The position numbers and the translations under genes are program-made. Source: Pollutimonas harenae (GTDB taxonomy: Bacteria > Pseudomonadota > Gammaproteobacteria > Burkholderiales > Burkholderiaceae_B). Taken from it: a stretch of 64,000 nt of DNA. Location: contig NZ_SDQD01000002.1 in assembly GCF_004153685.1 (NCBI RefSeq), positions 992,001 to 1,056,000 of the forward strand, read 5' to 3'. The stretch's first letter is position 1. Every line of letters starts with the position of its first letter. Of the stretch, positions 44,706 through 53,399 are shown piece by piece. Below the pieces are notes generated by a model that worked only from the letters and a program-made list of their open reading frames with translations, had not been told where the DNA came from and did not search any database.

Positions 44706-46816
44706 TGCGTCGCCCCACCTATCTGGGCAGTAATTTTGAGTATGCGCTCATCCGGTATTTCGGCATTGGACAGAACCCCCAGCTGCGGAAAATGGTGGCG
44801 CAGGAATCGGGATAACGAAGCCCGCAGCACGGGCGGAACCACCAGTACGCTGGCATCGCCATTGGTCTCTTGCGTCTGGACAGCGCGTTGGGCGTCCGTC
44901 AACACGCTTTCAGCCAAGCCAGGCTCTAGCGCGCCGCTGGTGGTCAGGGCTTGAGTCAGGACACGCTCGAGGCGTGGGTCCAGGCCTATCACGCGTAGCT
45001 CGGCGTCACCCGGAAACCATTGCTGCACAATCGCCCGGCCCAGTGCGACACGCGTAAGGGCCAGCAGTTCGTTGGCATCGGGCCCGGATCCAGCCGGGTT
45101 CAGCGCTGCCAGACGCGGTGCGTGTTCGGCCAAGGTATCGATAATGCTGCGCATGTCCCGAATAGGTACTTCTTCATCCAGCAAGCCGCGCAGTAGTTTT
45201 TGCAGCATGGTGAGGCTGATGGTCTTGGGCACCAGGTCTTCCACCAGCTTCGGTGATTCGCGACCGATGTGGTCAAGCAATTGCTGGACTTCCTGCCGGC
45301 CCAATAGTTGCCCGCCGTAACGATGCATCAGGTGATTCAGGTGCGTAGCGATGACAGTGCCTGCATCGACCACGGTGTAGCCTGCGATCTGGGCTTGCTC
45401 GCGCATGGCAACGTCAATCCAGACGGCAGGCAGGCCAAAGGCCGGATCCGTCGTAGCCGTGCCAGGCAGCTTCATGCTTACGCCGCCAGGATCGATTGCC
45501 AGCCATTGCCCGGGCGTGGCCACGCCGTGTCCGATCTCGACACCAGACAAGAGAATACGGTACTCATTGGGCTTGAGCTCGAGGTTATCGCGTATGTGCA
45601 CCACTGGTGGCAAAAAACCTACCTCTTGGGCGAACTTCTTGCGCAAACTGCGTATGCGATGCAGCAACTCGCCATTCTGGGCATGATCCACCAGCGATAT
45701 CAGGCGATAACCCACTTCCAGACCCAGCGGATCCACCAGCGCCACATCGTCCCAGCTGGCTTCGGCCGCCGCGGCTTCCACCGCCGCTTGCGCCTTCGCG
45801 GGCTCCTCGGCCTGCTGTTCCTTTTCTGCCTGCTGGCGCTTGTACATCAGCCAACCGCCGCCCGCCATGGCAGCCGCCAGCAGCAAAAAAGCAATATGCG
45901 GCATGCCCGGTATCAAACCCATGGCGCCCATGATCCCAGCCGTAATGAACAGCACGTTGGGGTTGGCAAACAACTGACTGACCATTTGTTGACCAACGTC
46001 CTGGTCGGTCGCCACGCGTGACACCACCACACCTGCGGCGGTCGAGATAACCAGAGCCGGAATTTGAGCGACCAGACCATCGCCTATGGTCAGCAGCGTA
46101 TACACGTGCCCGGCTTCAGCGAACGAAAGGTCGTGCTGACCCACGCCGATGATCAGACCACCAATAATATTAATGATCATCACCAGCAGGCCCGCTACGG
46201 CATCACCGCGCACAAACTTGCTGGCCCCATCCATGGAGCCGTAGAACTCGGCTTCCTGCGACACCTCGGCGCGGCGCCGACGCGCCTCCTCCTCGCCCAC
46301 CAGGCCAGCGTTCAAATCGGCATCGATGGCCATCTGCTTTCCTGGCATGGCATCCAGGGTAAAGCGCGCGCCCACTTCGGCAATACGGCCCGCACCCTTG
46401 GTGATCACAATAAAATTGATGATAACCAGGATAATGAAGACCACGATACCGACGGCAAAATTGCCACCCACCAGAAAGTGCCCGAAGGCCTCAATAACCT
46501 GGCCGGCCGCGTCCGGCCCCTTGTGTCCATGCAGCAGTACCACTCGGGTCGAGGCCACATTAAGCGCCAGCCGCAGCAATGTCGCAAACAGCAATACAGC
46601 GGGAAAGGCGGCGAAATCCAGCGGCTTCTTGGTAAACATCGCCACCAGCAGAATCATGACCGCCAGCGAGATATTGAAGGTGAACAACAAATCAAGAATA
46701 AAGGCCGGCAAGGGCAGGATCATCATGGCCAGCACCATGAGGATCAGCACTGGGCCGGCCATCAGGCGGGCGTGGGCCGAGCCATTGTCTTTAAGTAATG
46801 CAATAAAACTGTTCAT
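44702..46816 (-). CDS. flhA: Flagellar export gate protein FlhA
   Basis: 704 residues. About eight membrane segments in the first 320 residues, with the FHIPEP-type block (GRIAEVGARFTLDAMPGKQM and AIDADLNAGLVGEEEARRRR). The cytoplasmic domain (about 360-700), which docks chaperone-substrate complexes, contains PPVVHIRDNLELKPNEYRIL and SPKLVEDLVPKTISLTMLQK. Length equals E. coli (692). Both junctions (with flhB upstream and flhF downstream) are ATGA overlaps. Confidence 0.97.
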   Translation of the reverse strand: MNSFIALLKDNGSAHARLMAGPVLILMVLAMMILPLPAFILDLLFTFNISLAVMILLVAMFTKKPLDFAAFPAVLLFATLLRLALNVASTRVVLLHGHKGPDAAGQVIEAFGHFLVGGNFAVGIVVFIILVIINFIVITKGAGRIAEVGARFTLDAMPGKQMAIDADLNAGLVGEEEARRRRAEVSQEAEFYGSMDGASKFVRGDAVAGLLVMIINIIGGLIIGVGQHDLSFAEAGHVYTLLTIGDGLVAQIPALVISTAAGVVVSRVATDQDVGQQMVSQLFANPNVLFITAGIMGAMGLIPGMPHIAFLLLAAAMAGGGWLMYKRQQAEKEQQAEEPAKAQAAVEAAAAEASWDDVALVDPLGLEVGYRLISLVDHAQNGELLHRIRSLRKKFAQEVGFLPPVVHIRDNLELKPNEYRILLSGVEIGHGVATPGQWLAIDPGGVSMKLPGTATTDPAFGLPAVWIDVAMREQAQIAGYTVVDAGTVIATHLNHLMHRYGGQLLGRQEVQQLLDHIGRESPKLVEDLVPKTISLTMLQKLLRGLLDEEVPIRDMRSIIDTLAEHAPRLAALNPAGSGPDANELLALTRVALGRAIVQQWFPGDAELRVIGLDPRLERVLTQALTTSGALEPGLAESVLTDAQRAVQTQETNGDASVLVVPPVLRASLSRFLRHHFPQLGVLSNAEIPDERILKITAQIGGATQ

Positions 46817-47973
46817 GATGCGTGGGCGGGTGCCCCGTTAGTGTGCGCAGGATCAAATTCTGCCGGTACAGGCAGACCGGCAGGCCGCACAGGTTCAGCG
46901 CCCATGCCACTGTTCCAGCTGCGCAGCTGAAAGACCCAGGCCAGGACCTCGGCCACTGCGGCATACAGGTCGCCGGGTATTTCCTGGCCCAGCTCGACAT
47001 GGTGATGCAGGGCGCGCGCCAGGGGCGGCGCGCTCAGCATGGGAACCTTATGCTCTTGCGCCAGCTCGCGGATGCGGGCAGCCACCAGGCCGGACCCCTT
47101 GGCCACGACGCGCGGTGCGCCCACCTGGCCTTCTTTGTAGGCAAGCGCGACCGCATAATGCGTAGGGTTGGTCACGATGACGTCGGCACCAGGCACCTCG
47201 GACATCATTCGGCGGCGTGCCATGGCGCGCTGCTGCTGGCGTATGCGACCCTTTACATGCGGATCGCCATCGCTTTCCTTGTGCTCTTGCTTGACGTCTT
47301 CGCGCGACATGCGCATTTTCTTGTAATGGCTATAAATCTGCCAGGGCGCATCGATCAGCACAATCAGTATCAGGCCACCCACAATCAGTGCGCAGCACAA
47401 TGCCACCAGACCCATCCCTCTGGTCAGTGCTTCGGAGACCGTAGCGTGCATCAGGGAAATCATCTGATCCAGGTAATGCGACATGACCATCACCGCAACA
47501 ATGCCGATGACCGAGGCCTTGGCCAGCGTCTTGATCAGTTCCACCAGAGTCTGCGCCGAAAACATGCGGCCCACGCCTTTGATGGGGTTGAGCCGTTCGA
47601 ACTTGGGCTCCAGCGCCTTGCCCGACAACAGGAAACCGCCCAGCGCCACGGACGCCAGTATGGCCACGACCACCAGCACTGCGAACAGCGGCAACAGTTT
47701 CATGACGGCTTGCAGTGCCGAGGCGAACGCCACCGCCAGCATGACATCGGTATCGTGTCCGACCCGCAGGTCAAACCACAATCCTGTACGCAGAATATCG
47801 GTCAGGCCTTCGTACAAGCTGGCGCCGCTCAGCCACAAGGTGGCAACGCCAGCGGCCAGCAGCAAAAAGGTATTGAGCTCGCGCGAGCGCGCAACCTGCC
47901 CTTCCTCGCGCGCCTTTTCCAGGCGCCGGGGAGAGGCGGGTTCGGTTTTTTCGAGGTCGCTGTCCTCTGCCAT
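46813..47973 (-). CDS. flhB: Flagellar export switch protein FlhB
   Basis: 386 residues. Four membrane segments follow an N-terminal AEDSDLEKTEPASPRRLEKA. The cytoplasmic domain holds the autocleavage motif NPTH (VIVTNPTHYAVALAYKEG) and continues with GAPRVVAKGSGLVAARIREL. FlhB switches export from hook to filament proteins. Length equals E. coli (382). The 167-base gap upstream to cheZ should contain the operon promoter; I could not assign it. Confidence 0.97.
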   Translation of the reverse strand: MAEDSDLEKTEPASPRRLEKAREEGQVARSRELNTFLLLAAGVATLWLSGASLYEGLTDILRTGLWFDLRVGHDTDVMLAVAFASALQAVMKLLPLFAVLVVVAILASVALGGFLLSGKALEPKFERLNPIKGVGRMFSAQTLVELIKTLAKASVIGIVAVMVMSHYLDQMISLMHATVSEALTRGMGLVALCCALIVGGLILIVLIDAPWQIYSHYKKMRMSREDVKQEHKESDGDPHVKGRIRQQQRAMARRRMMSEVPGADVIVTNPTHYAVALAYKEGQVGAPRVVAKGSGLVAARIRELAQEHKVPMLSAPPLARALHHHVELGQEIPGDLYAAVAEVLAWVFQLRSWNSGMGAEPVRPAGLPVPAEFDPAHTNGAPAHAS

Positions 47974-48140
47974 TCAGTGCCAGTGCTAGTTCTTGCGTTC
48001 AAAGACCAGAATCAGTCCACGCAGATTCTAGGTCCAGACACCGATGGCCGAAGGCCCGAGCAAACCGGATAAATGCGCCTAGTTCGCCCGGAGGGAATGG
48101 CGGGCCTGCATCAGCGTGCGGCCCGGACAGTCAAGGCGGC

Positions 48141-48788
48141 TCAAAACCCCAGGTTGGCCAGCAGATCGTCGACCTGGTCCTGACTGGTGACCACATCGAT
48201 TTTTCCTTGCGGGTTGACTTCGGGGCCATTCAACAAAGAGACGGCCTCTTCGCGCTTGTCTTGTGGAACGTTATCGATAAGAACCTGCACCAGCTCTGTT
48301 TCGATGGCTGAAATCACGCCCAGCATGCGCTTGATGACCTGGCCAGTAAGATCCTGGAAGTCCTGCGCCATGATGATCTCGAGCAGCTTAGCCTGGGTAT
48401 CCTGTGTGGTTTCAGGAACACTCTTGAGCATTGCCCGGGTGTCGTCGACCAGTTCACGCGCCTCGTCCAGCTCCACAGGATGATCGAACCATGCTTGCCA
48501 GCGAGCGTCCAGCACCTGCGCATCGCGCTGCAGGGTTTCCTGCAAGGGCTGCACATGCTCGGCTGCATTCAGCACACGATTAGCCGCCTGTTCGGTCATG
48601 CGTGCCACATAATGCAGACGATCACGTGCGTCGGGAATGGCATACGCTGCATCCTTGATCGCCTGATCCAGGCCAAGCTCGCGCATGCTTTCGCGCAGCA
48701 TGCGCGTAAGTGATGCAATACGATGAATCAGATCATTCGACGCATCAAAATTCGCCGGCAGGCCCATGGGTTTGTCTGGGGTGTCCAT
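48141..48788 (-). CDS. cheZ: CheY-P phosphatase CheZ
   Basis: 215 residues, long helical hairpin. The catalytic segment MAQDFQDLTGQVIKRMLGVI contains the Asp and Gln equivalent to Asp143/Gln147 of E. coli. The C-terminus TSQDQVDDLLANLGF is the CheY-binding peptide. Length equals E. coli (214). ATG 48788 follows AAGGAGACCTC. Last gene of the che operon. Confidence 0.96.
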   Translation of the reverse strand: MDTPDKPMGLPANFDASNDLIHRIASLTRMLRESMRELGLDQAIKDAAYAIPDARDRLHYVARMTEQAANRVLNAAEHVQPLQETLQRDAQVLDARWQAWFDHPVELDEARELVDDTRAMLKSVPETTQDTQAKLLEIIMAQDFQDLTGQVIKRMLGVISAIETELVQVLIDNVPQDKREEAVSLLNGPEVNPQGKIDVVTSQDQVDDLLANLGF

Positions 48789-48797
48789 GAGGTCTCC

Positions 48798-49187
48798 TTA
48801 TGATCCGATTTTCTCGAAGATCTTGTTCAGTTTCTCTTCGAGTGTTGCGGCGGTAAAAGGCTTGACTACATAGCCACTGGCACCAGCTTGCGCAGCGGCG
48901 ATAATGTTTTCCTTCTTGGCTTCAGCCGTTACCATCAACACAGGCAACCCAGCCAGCGCGGCGTCGGCCCGTATATGCTTGAGCATGTCCAGACCATCCA
49001 TATTAGGCATATTCCAGTCCGAGACCACAAAATCGAAACTGCCGTTGCGCAGTTTCTCGAGGCCCATTACGCCATCCTCAGCTTCATCGACGTTGTCAAA
49101 CCCAAGGTCTTTGAGCAGGTTTTTGATGATACGACGCATGGTCGGAAAATCATCAACCACCAGTATCTTCATGGATTTCTGTACCAC
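48798..49187 (-). CDS. cheY: Chemotaxis response regulator CheY
   Basis: 129 residues, single receiver domain. Acidic pocket DD at 12-13, phospho-acceptor Asp57 ([13 protein letters not shown]), Thr in [12 protein letters not shown] and Lys in GYVVKPFT. The start is GTG at 49187, well placed after GGAG and giving exactly the E. coli length; ATG 49172 is an alternative without a ribosome site. Phosphorylated CheY binds FliM. Confidence 0.97.
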   Translation of the reverse strand: MVQKSMKILVVDDFPTMRRIIKNLLKDLGFDNVDEAEDGVMGLEKLRNGSFDFVVSDWNMPNMDGLDMLKHIRADAALAGLPVLMVTAEAKKENIIAAAQAGASGYVVKPFTAATLEEKLNKIFEKIGS

Positions 49188-49229
49188 TGATCATTCTCCA
49201 AAATATTGAACCACCGGTCGGCGCAAAGC

Positions 49230-50285
49230 CTATACCCGGTGACCATAAGAGCCCGCGCTTGCCAATATGCGCGCACTCATTTCCGACAAAGGCACCGCGA
49301 CGTCTGTTGCACCAATGTGCAATGCCTCGCGCGGCATACCGAATACAACGCAACTTGCCTCGTCCTGGGCAAAAGTCTGCGCACCCGCCTGCCTCATGGC
49401 CAGCAATCCCAGGGCGCCGTCCTTGCCCATGCCGGTCAGTATGGCGCCCACTGCATTCCTGCCTGCCACCTGGGCCGCCGAATGAAACAGCACATCTACT
49501 GACGGCCGATGCCGGTTGACCGGATCGGTATACTCCAGCTTGACGACATAATTGGCCCCCGACCGGGCCAATTTCATATGGGCGATACCGCCGGGTGCCA
49601 GATAGACATGTCCCGGCAGCACACGCTGACCGTCCTCGGCCTCGTGCACCTGCACGGCGCACAGGCTGTCCAGCCGCTGCACAAAAGACTTGGTAAAGCC
49701 CGCCGGCATATGCTGAGTGATCATGATGGCCGGGCTGTTGGCCGGCAAGGGTTCCAGCACCTGACGTATGGCTTCGGTACCACCGGTGGAAGCCCCTATC
49801 ATCACCAGTTTTTCAGTGCCTGAAAAAACATACGTCAAACGCTGGCGTGACGCTGCTGTGGCCGCTGGCGCCGCATTGCGAGGCCTGGAGTGAGCGGCCG
49901 CTCGAATCTTGTCGGCGATCAGCAGGCTATATTCCATCAGGCCATCACGCAGGCCCAGCTTGGGCTTGGTCACAAAGTCGACCGCACCCAACTCCAGCGC
50001 GCGCAGTGTGACTTCCGAATTGCGTTCGGTCAGCGACGACACCATCACCACGGGCATGGGGCGCAGGCGCATCAGGCGTTCCAGAAAATCCAGGCCATCC
50101 ATGCGCGGCATTTCGACATCCAGTGTCAGCACATCCGGATTATGCTGCTTGATCAGTTCGCGGGCGATCAGTGGGTCTGGCGCTGACGCCACCACTTCCA
50201 TATCGGCCTGGCTGTTGATGATTTCAGCCATCAAGCTCCGCACCAGCGCAGAATCGTCCACGCACAAAACACGTATTTTCTTCAT
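49230..50285 (-). CDS. cheB: Chemotaxis glutamate methylesterase CheB
   Basis: 351 residues. Receiver domain with Asp56 ([20 protein letters not shown]), an Ala-rich linker (about 135-155), and a methylesterase domain with catalytic Ser in [11 protein letters not shown], His in [13 protein letters not shown] and Asp in [13 protein letters not shown]. It demethylates and deamidates receptors. The frame opens at 50312, but ATG 50285 ([16 protein letters not shown]) is the family start. No cheD lies between it and cheR. Confidence 0.96.
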   Translation of the reverse strand: MKKIRVLCVDDSALVRSLMAEIINSQADMEVVASAPDPLIARELIKQHNPDVLTLDVEMPRMDGLDFLERLMRLRPMPVVMVSSLTERNSEVTLRALELGAVDFVTKPKLGLRDGLMEYSLLIADKIRAAAHSRPRNAAPAATAASRQRLTYVFSGTEKLVMIGASTGGTEAIRQVLEPLPANSPAIMITQHMPAGFTKSFVQRLDSLCAVQVHEAEDGQRVLPGHVYLAPGGIAHMKLARSGANYVVKLEYTDPVNRHRPSVDVLFHSAAQVAGRNAVGAILTGMGKDGALGLLAMRQAGAQTFAQDEASCVVFGMPREALHIGATDVAVPLSEMSARILASAGSYGHRV

Positions 50286-50333
50286 ATGCTCAGTATCGAC
50301 GCAACGCGGCATTGCCGGCGACGATCATAGGCT

Positions 50334-51173
50334 TCAAGTCGCAACATAGACGGTTTGTCCCTGCAGGCGAAAAGCCTTGGTCAAATAGGTAAAGTTCTCG
50401 GAATGACCCACGAACAGCAGGCCGCCGGGCTTGATCACGCTTGCAAAGCGTTCGAGCAGCTTGGTTTGTGTGGCCCTATCAAAATAAATCATGGTGTTGC
50501 GACAGAAGATGGCATCGAACTTCTGCTCCGTCGGCCAATCCGGCGACAACAGATTCACGACGTCGAAATCGATCATATTGCGCAAGATGGGCTTGACGCA
50601 CACCATGCCTGTCCGACGGCCGATTCCCCGATAGAAATACTTGTGCAGATAGGCTTCGGGCACGGCTTTGGCGCGCTCATCCGAATACACGCCCTCGTAG
50701 GCAGCCGCCGCGGCACGCGTATCGATATCCGTCGCCAGAATCGACACCTCAGTGTCGGGCACCGCGCGACTCTCGCGCAGGGTCATGGCAATTGAATAAG
50801 GCTCCTCGCCCGTGGAGCTGGCACAGCACCATACCGAAAACGGCTTCTTTCTGGACTGCGCAAATTTGGCCAATATGTCGAAATGATGCTGCTCTCGAAA
50901 GAAAGCCGTATGGTTGATGGTAAAGGTGTTGACAAAGACCTCCCACTGACCGGACTGTGGGTTTTGCTCCAGGTAATCCAGGTAGAGTCGAACCTCCTCC
51001 AGTTTCATCGCCCTGGCTCGCGTGGCCAGTACGCGCTCGGCCATCTCGCGCTTATGTTCGCCAAGCACAATGCCGGCGCGTTTATGCAAGATACGCGCGG
51101 CGCGCTCGAAATCCTTAGGCCCGACCTCGGGCAGGTCGGGCATAGTGAAGATGGACTGCGCCAGGGATGACAT
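50334..51173 (-). CDS. cheR: Chemoreceptor methyltransferase CheR
   Basis: 279 residues. An N-terminal helical domain (residues 15-80) and a SAM-dependent methyltransferase domain with WCCASSTGEEPYSIAMTLRE and SILATDIDTRAAAAAYEGVY. DAIFCRNTMIYFDRATQTKL and GGLLFVGHSENF close it. The beta-subdomain (YFYRGIGRRTGMVCVK) resembles the pentapeptide-binding type, which fits the xWxxF tail of receptor 2. Length equals E. coli (286). Confidence 0.96.
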   Translation of the reverse strand: MSSLAQSIFTMPDLPEVGPKDFERAARILHKRAGIVLGEHKREMAERVLATRARAMKLEEVRLYLDYLEQNPQSGQWEVFVNTFTINHTAFFREQHHFDILAKFAQSRKKPFSVWCCASSTGEEPYSIAMTLRESRAVPDTEVSILATDIDTRAAAAAYEGVYSDERAKAVPEAYLHKYFYRGIGRRTGMVCVKPILRNMIDFDVVNLLSPDWPTEQKFDAIFCRNTMIYFDRATQTKLLERFASVIKPGGLLFVGHSENFTYLTKAFRLQGQTVYVAT

Positions 51174-51176
51174 GAT

Positions 51177-52817
51177 TTATGTGGTCAGCTTGAAAACGGC
51201 TACCGCCTGGGCCAGGCGCGAGGCCTGCTCTTGCAATGAACCGGCCGCCGCAGCGGCCTCCTCGACCAGTGCCGCATTCTGCTGCACCACCCCATCCATC
51301 TGTGTAACCGCCTGATTGACCTGCTCGATCCCGTCGGACTGCTCGTGCGAGGCCGATGCAATCTCGCCCATGATGGTCGTCACACCCTGCACCGAGCCGA
51401 CCACCTCGCGCATCACCTCGCCCGCCTGGCCCGCCTGCTGCGCGCCCGCCTCGACCTTGTGCTGCGACTCTTCAATCAAGCCCTTGATCTCTTTGGCCGC
51501 CTGCGCACTGCGCTGCGCCAGCGAACGCACCTCGCCCGCCACCACGGCAAAGCCTTTGCCCTGCTCGCCGGCGCGCGCTGCCTCGACCGCGGCATTGAGC
51601 GCCAGAATATTCGTCTGAAATGCTATACCGTCGATCACCCCTACGATCTCGGCCATCTTGTGCGAACTGGCCGAAATTTCACCCATGGTATTCACCACCA
51701 TCGAGACCGCCTGGCCACCACGCTCGGCCACGTCCGAGGCACCCTTGGCCAAGGCATCGGCCTGCAAGGCGTTGTCCGTGTTCATGCGTACCGTGGATGC
51801 CAGCTGCTCCATGCTGGCCGCCGTCTCTTGCAGCGAGGCCGCCTGCTGCTCGGTGCGGCTGCTCAGGTCGGTATTGCCCATGAAGATCTCGCGCGAGCCC
51901 AACGTGATCTCTTCCACCCCTTCGCGCACCGTGCTGACCGTGCGCGTCAGGCTTTCCTGCATCCGGCGCAAGGCCTCGTACAGCACCCCGATTTCGTTAT
52001 GCGACCTGACCTCGACGCGCTGCGTCAGATCACCGTTGGCGATGCGGTCGAAGTGACGGCCCGCTTCTCGCAAGGGACGCAATACCATGCGGCCCAGGAA
52101 CATATAAGTCAGCAATGCAATCAACACGCACACCGCCATGGCGGCGCCAACCAGCTGCAGCACCAGCGTGTAATGCTCGTCCTCGCTTTGATAAGTGCGG
52201 TCGATCAGATCTTTTTGATAAGACTCGAGACTGCCCAGGGCGCTGTAAAGATCTTCTTCCAGGAACAGCGTGGTGCCGCCCAGAAACTCATGGTACTCGG
52301 CAACCTTGCCCTGCGTAAGCAGATCGAGCAAGGGCAGCACGCCTCCTTCCATCAGCGTTTGATAGCCGTCGATCACTCGCGCGTAACGCTTTTCCGGGTC
52401 GAGCGCCTTGGCGGCCATCTCGCGATAGCCGGCAAAGCGCACCAGCGATTGATCATATTGCTGGCGGGCTTCTTCTATCAGTGCCCGTGACTCATCGCTA
52501 AGGGCCGAAGCGGCGGAATTGCCGCCCATGCCGCCCCATTCGCTGGCAATCGCATAGCTTTGCTGGTCGCTATTGACCATATAGCTGGTCACTGCCCGGC
52601 CCAATATCGTCTGGACGTTCTTGTAGTTATCAATCACCGAGTACAAGCTGGCGCCCAGACGCTGGTTCATAACGATTTTGTCCAGTGCCTTGTGGTTTGC
52701 CTGCAGCGACAACACGCCCAGTGCCGCACCAGCCAACAACATCATCAAAAAGAAAACCAGCACCAGAATCAGGCTGCTGCGTATCTTCATGTTGGTGAAA
52801 AACTTGAACTTTCGCAT
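51177..52817 (-). CDS. Methyl-accepting chemotaxis protein (receptor 3)
   Basis: 546 residues from ATG 52817 (after AAGGTTCAC); the frame also opens upstream at 52871. Membrane segments lie near residues 13-35 and 217-239, with a helical periplasmic sensor domain between them whose sequence is unrelated to that of receptor 1. HAMP and signalling domain follow and end with AVAVFKLTT, without a tether. The DNA for HAMP and signalling domain is nearly identical to receptor 1. It lies between cheW and cheR, a common place for the main receptor of a che operon. Confidence 0.95.
   Translation of the reverse strand: MRKFKFFTNMKIRSSLILVLVFFLMMLLAGAALGVLSLQANHKALDKIVMNQRLGASLYSVIDNYKNVQTILGRAVTSYMVNSDQQSYAIASEWGGMGGNSAASALSDESRALIEEARQQYDQSLVRFAGYREMAAKALDPEKRYARVIDGYQTLMEGGVLPLLDLLTQGKVAEYHEFLGGTTLFLEEDLYSALGSLESYQKDLIDRTYQSEDEHYTLVLQLVGAAMAVCVLIALLTYMFLGRMVLRPLREAGRHFDRIANGDLTQRVEVRSHNEIGVLYEALRRMQESLTRTVSTVREGVEEITLGSREIFMGNTDLSSRTEQQAASLQETAASMEQLASTVRMNTDNALQADALAKGASDVAERGGQAVSMVVNTMGEISASSHKMAEIVGVIDGIAFQTNILALNAAVEAARAGEQGKGFAVVAGEVRSLAQRSAQAAKEIKGLIEESQHKVEAGAQQAGQAGEVMREVVGSVQGVTTIMGEIASASHEQSDGIEQVNQAVTQMDGVVQQNAALVEEAAAAAGSLQEQASRLAQAVAVFKLTT
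51187..52072 (-). repeat. Long direct repeat, copy 2 (HAMP and signalling domain of receptor 3)
   Basis: Partner of 26884-27769, in the same orientation and gap-free over 886 bases. The region between the copies contains flgKL, flgA-J, flgMN, flhBAF and cheRBYZ. Confidence 0.9.
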
Positions 52818-52871
52818 GTGAACCTTATACCCAGGTGATGCGCGCCACAGCACCGGTGCCGTGCCCATCAT

Positions 52872-53372
52872 CTAGATAACCGCCGTTTCGACCAAAGCCA
52901 TTTCTTCGCTGGTCATAAGTTTTTCAATATCGACAAGAATGAGCATGCGCTCGCCCAGCGTGCCTATGCCCATCAGGTACTCGGTGGAAAACGCCGTGCC
53001 GAACTGCGGCGCGGCGCTTACTTGCGACTGCTGCAGCATCAGTACATCGGACACGCCATCGACGACCACGCCCACCACCCTGGAATTCAGGTTCAGGATC
53101 ACCACCACCGTCTCGTGGTTGTACTCGACACTTTCAAGATTGAACTTGATGCGCATATCCACGATAGGAACGATGATGCCGCGCAAATTGGTGACGCCCT
53201 TGATAAAAGACGGCACGTTGGCAATGCGTGTAACGGTTTGCGCGTCGTAACCGCGAATTTCCTGCACCTTCAGGATGTCTATGCCATATTCCTGCGCGGC
53301 CAGCGTAAAGACCAGAAACTCCTGCCCGGTAGTATCGGCGTGCTCGGTGTTGGATTCGAACTTGGTGAACAT
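52872..53372 (-). CDS. cheW: Chemotaxis coupling protein CheW
   Basis: 166 residues, SH3-like coupling protein joining CheA to receptors. Features: [40 protein letters not shown] and [17 protein letters not shown]. Length equals E. coli (167). ATG 53372 follows GGAGAAAGTA. Confidence 0.97.
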   Translation of the reverse strand: MFTKFESNTEHADTTGQEFLVFTLAAQEYGIDILKVQEIRGYDAQTVTRIANVPSFIKGVTNLRGIIVPIVDMRIKFNLESVEYNHETVVVILNLNSRVVGVVVDGVSDVLMLQQSQVSAAPQFGTAFSTEYLMGIGTLGERMLILVDIEKLMTSEEMALVETAVI

Positions 53373-53399
53373 TACTTTCTCCGAAACTTCAGTTAGTCG

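Noticed and set aside
46822-48072. 416-codon frame antisense to flhB
   Set aside because: His/Gln-rich shadow of a clear FlhB gene.
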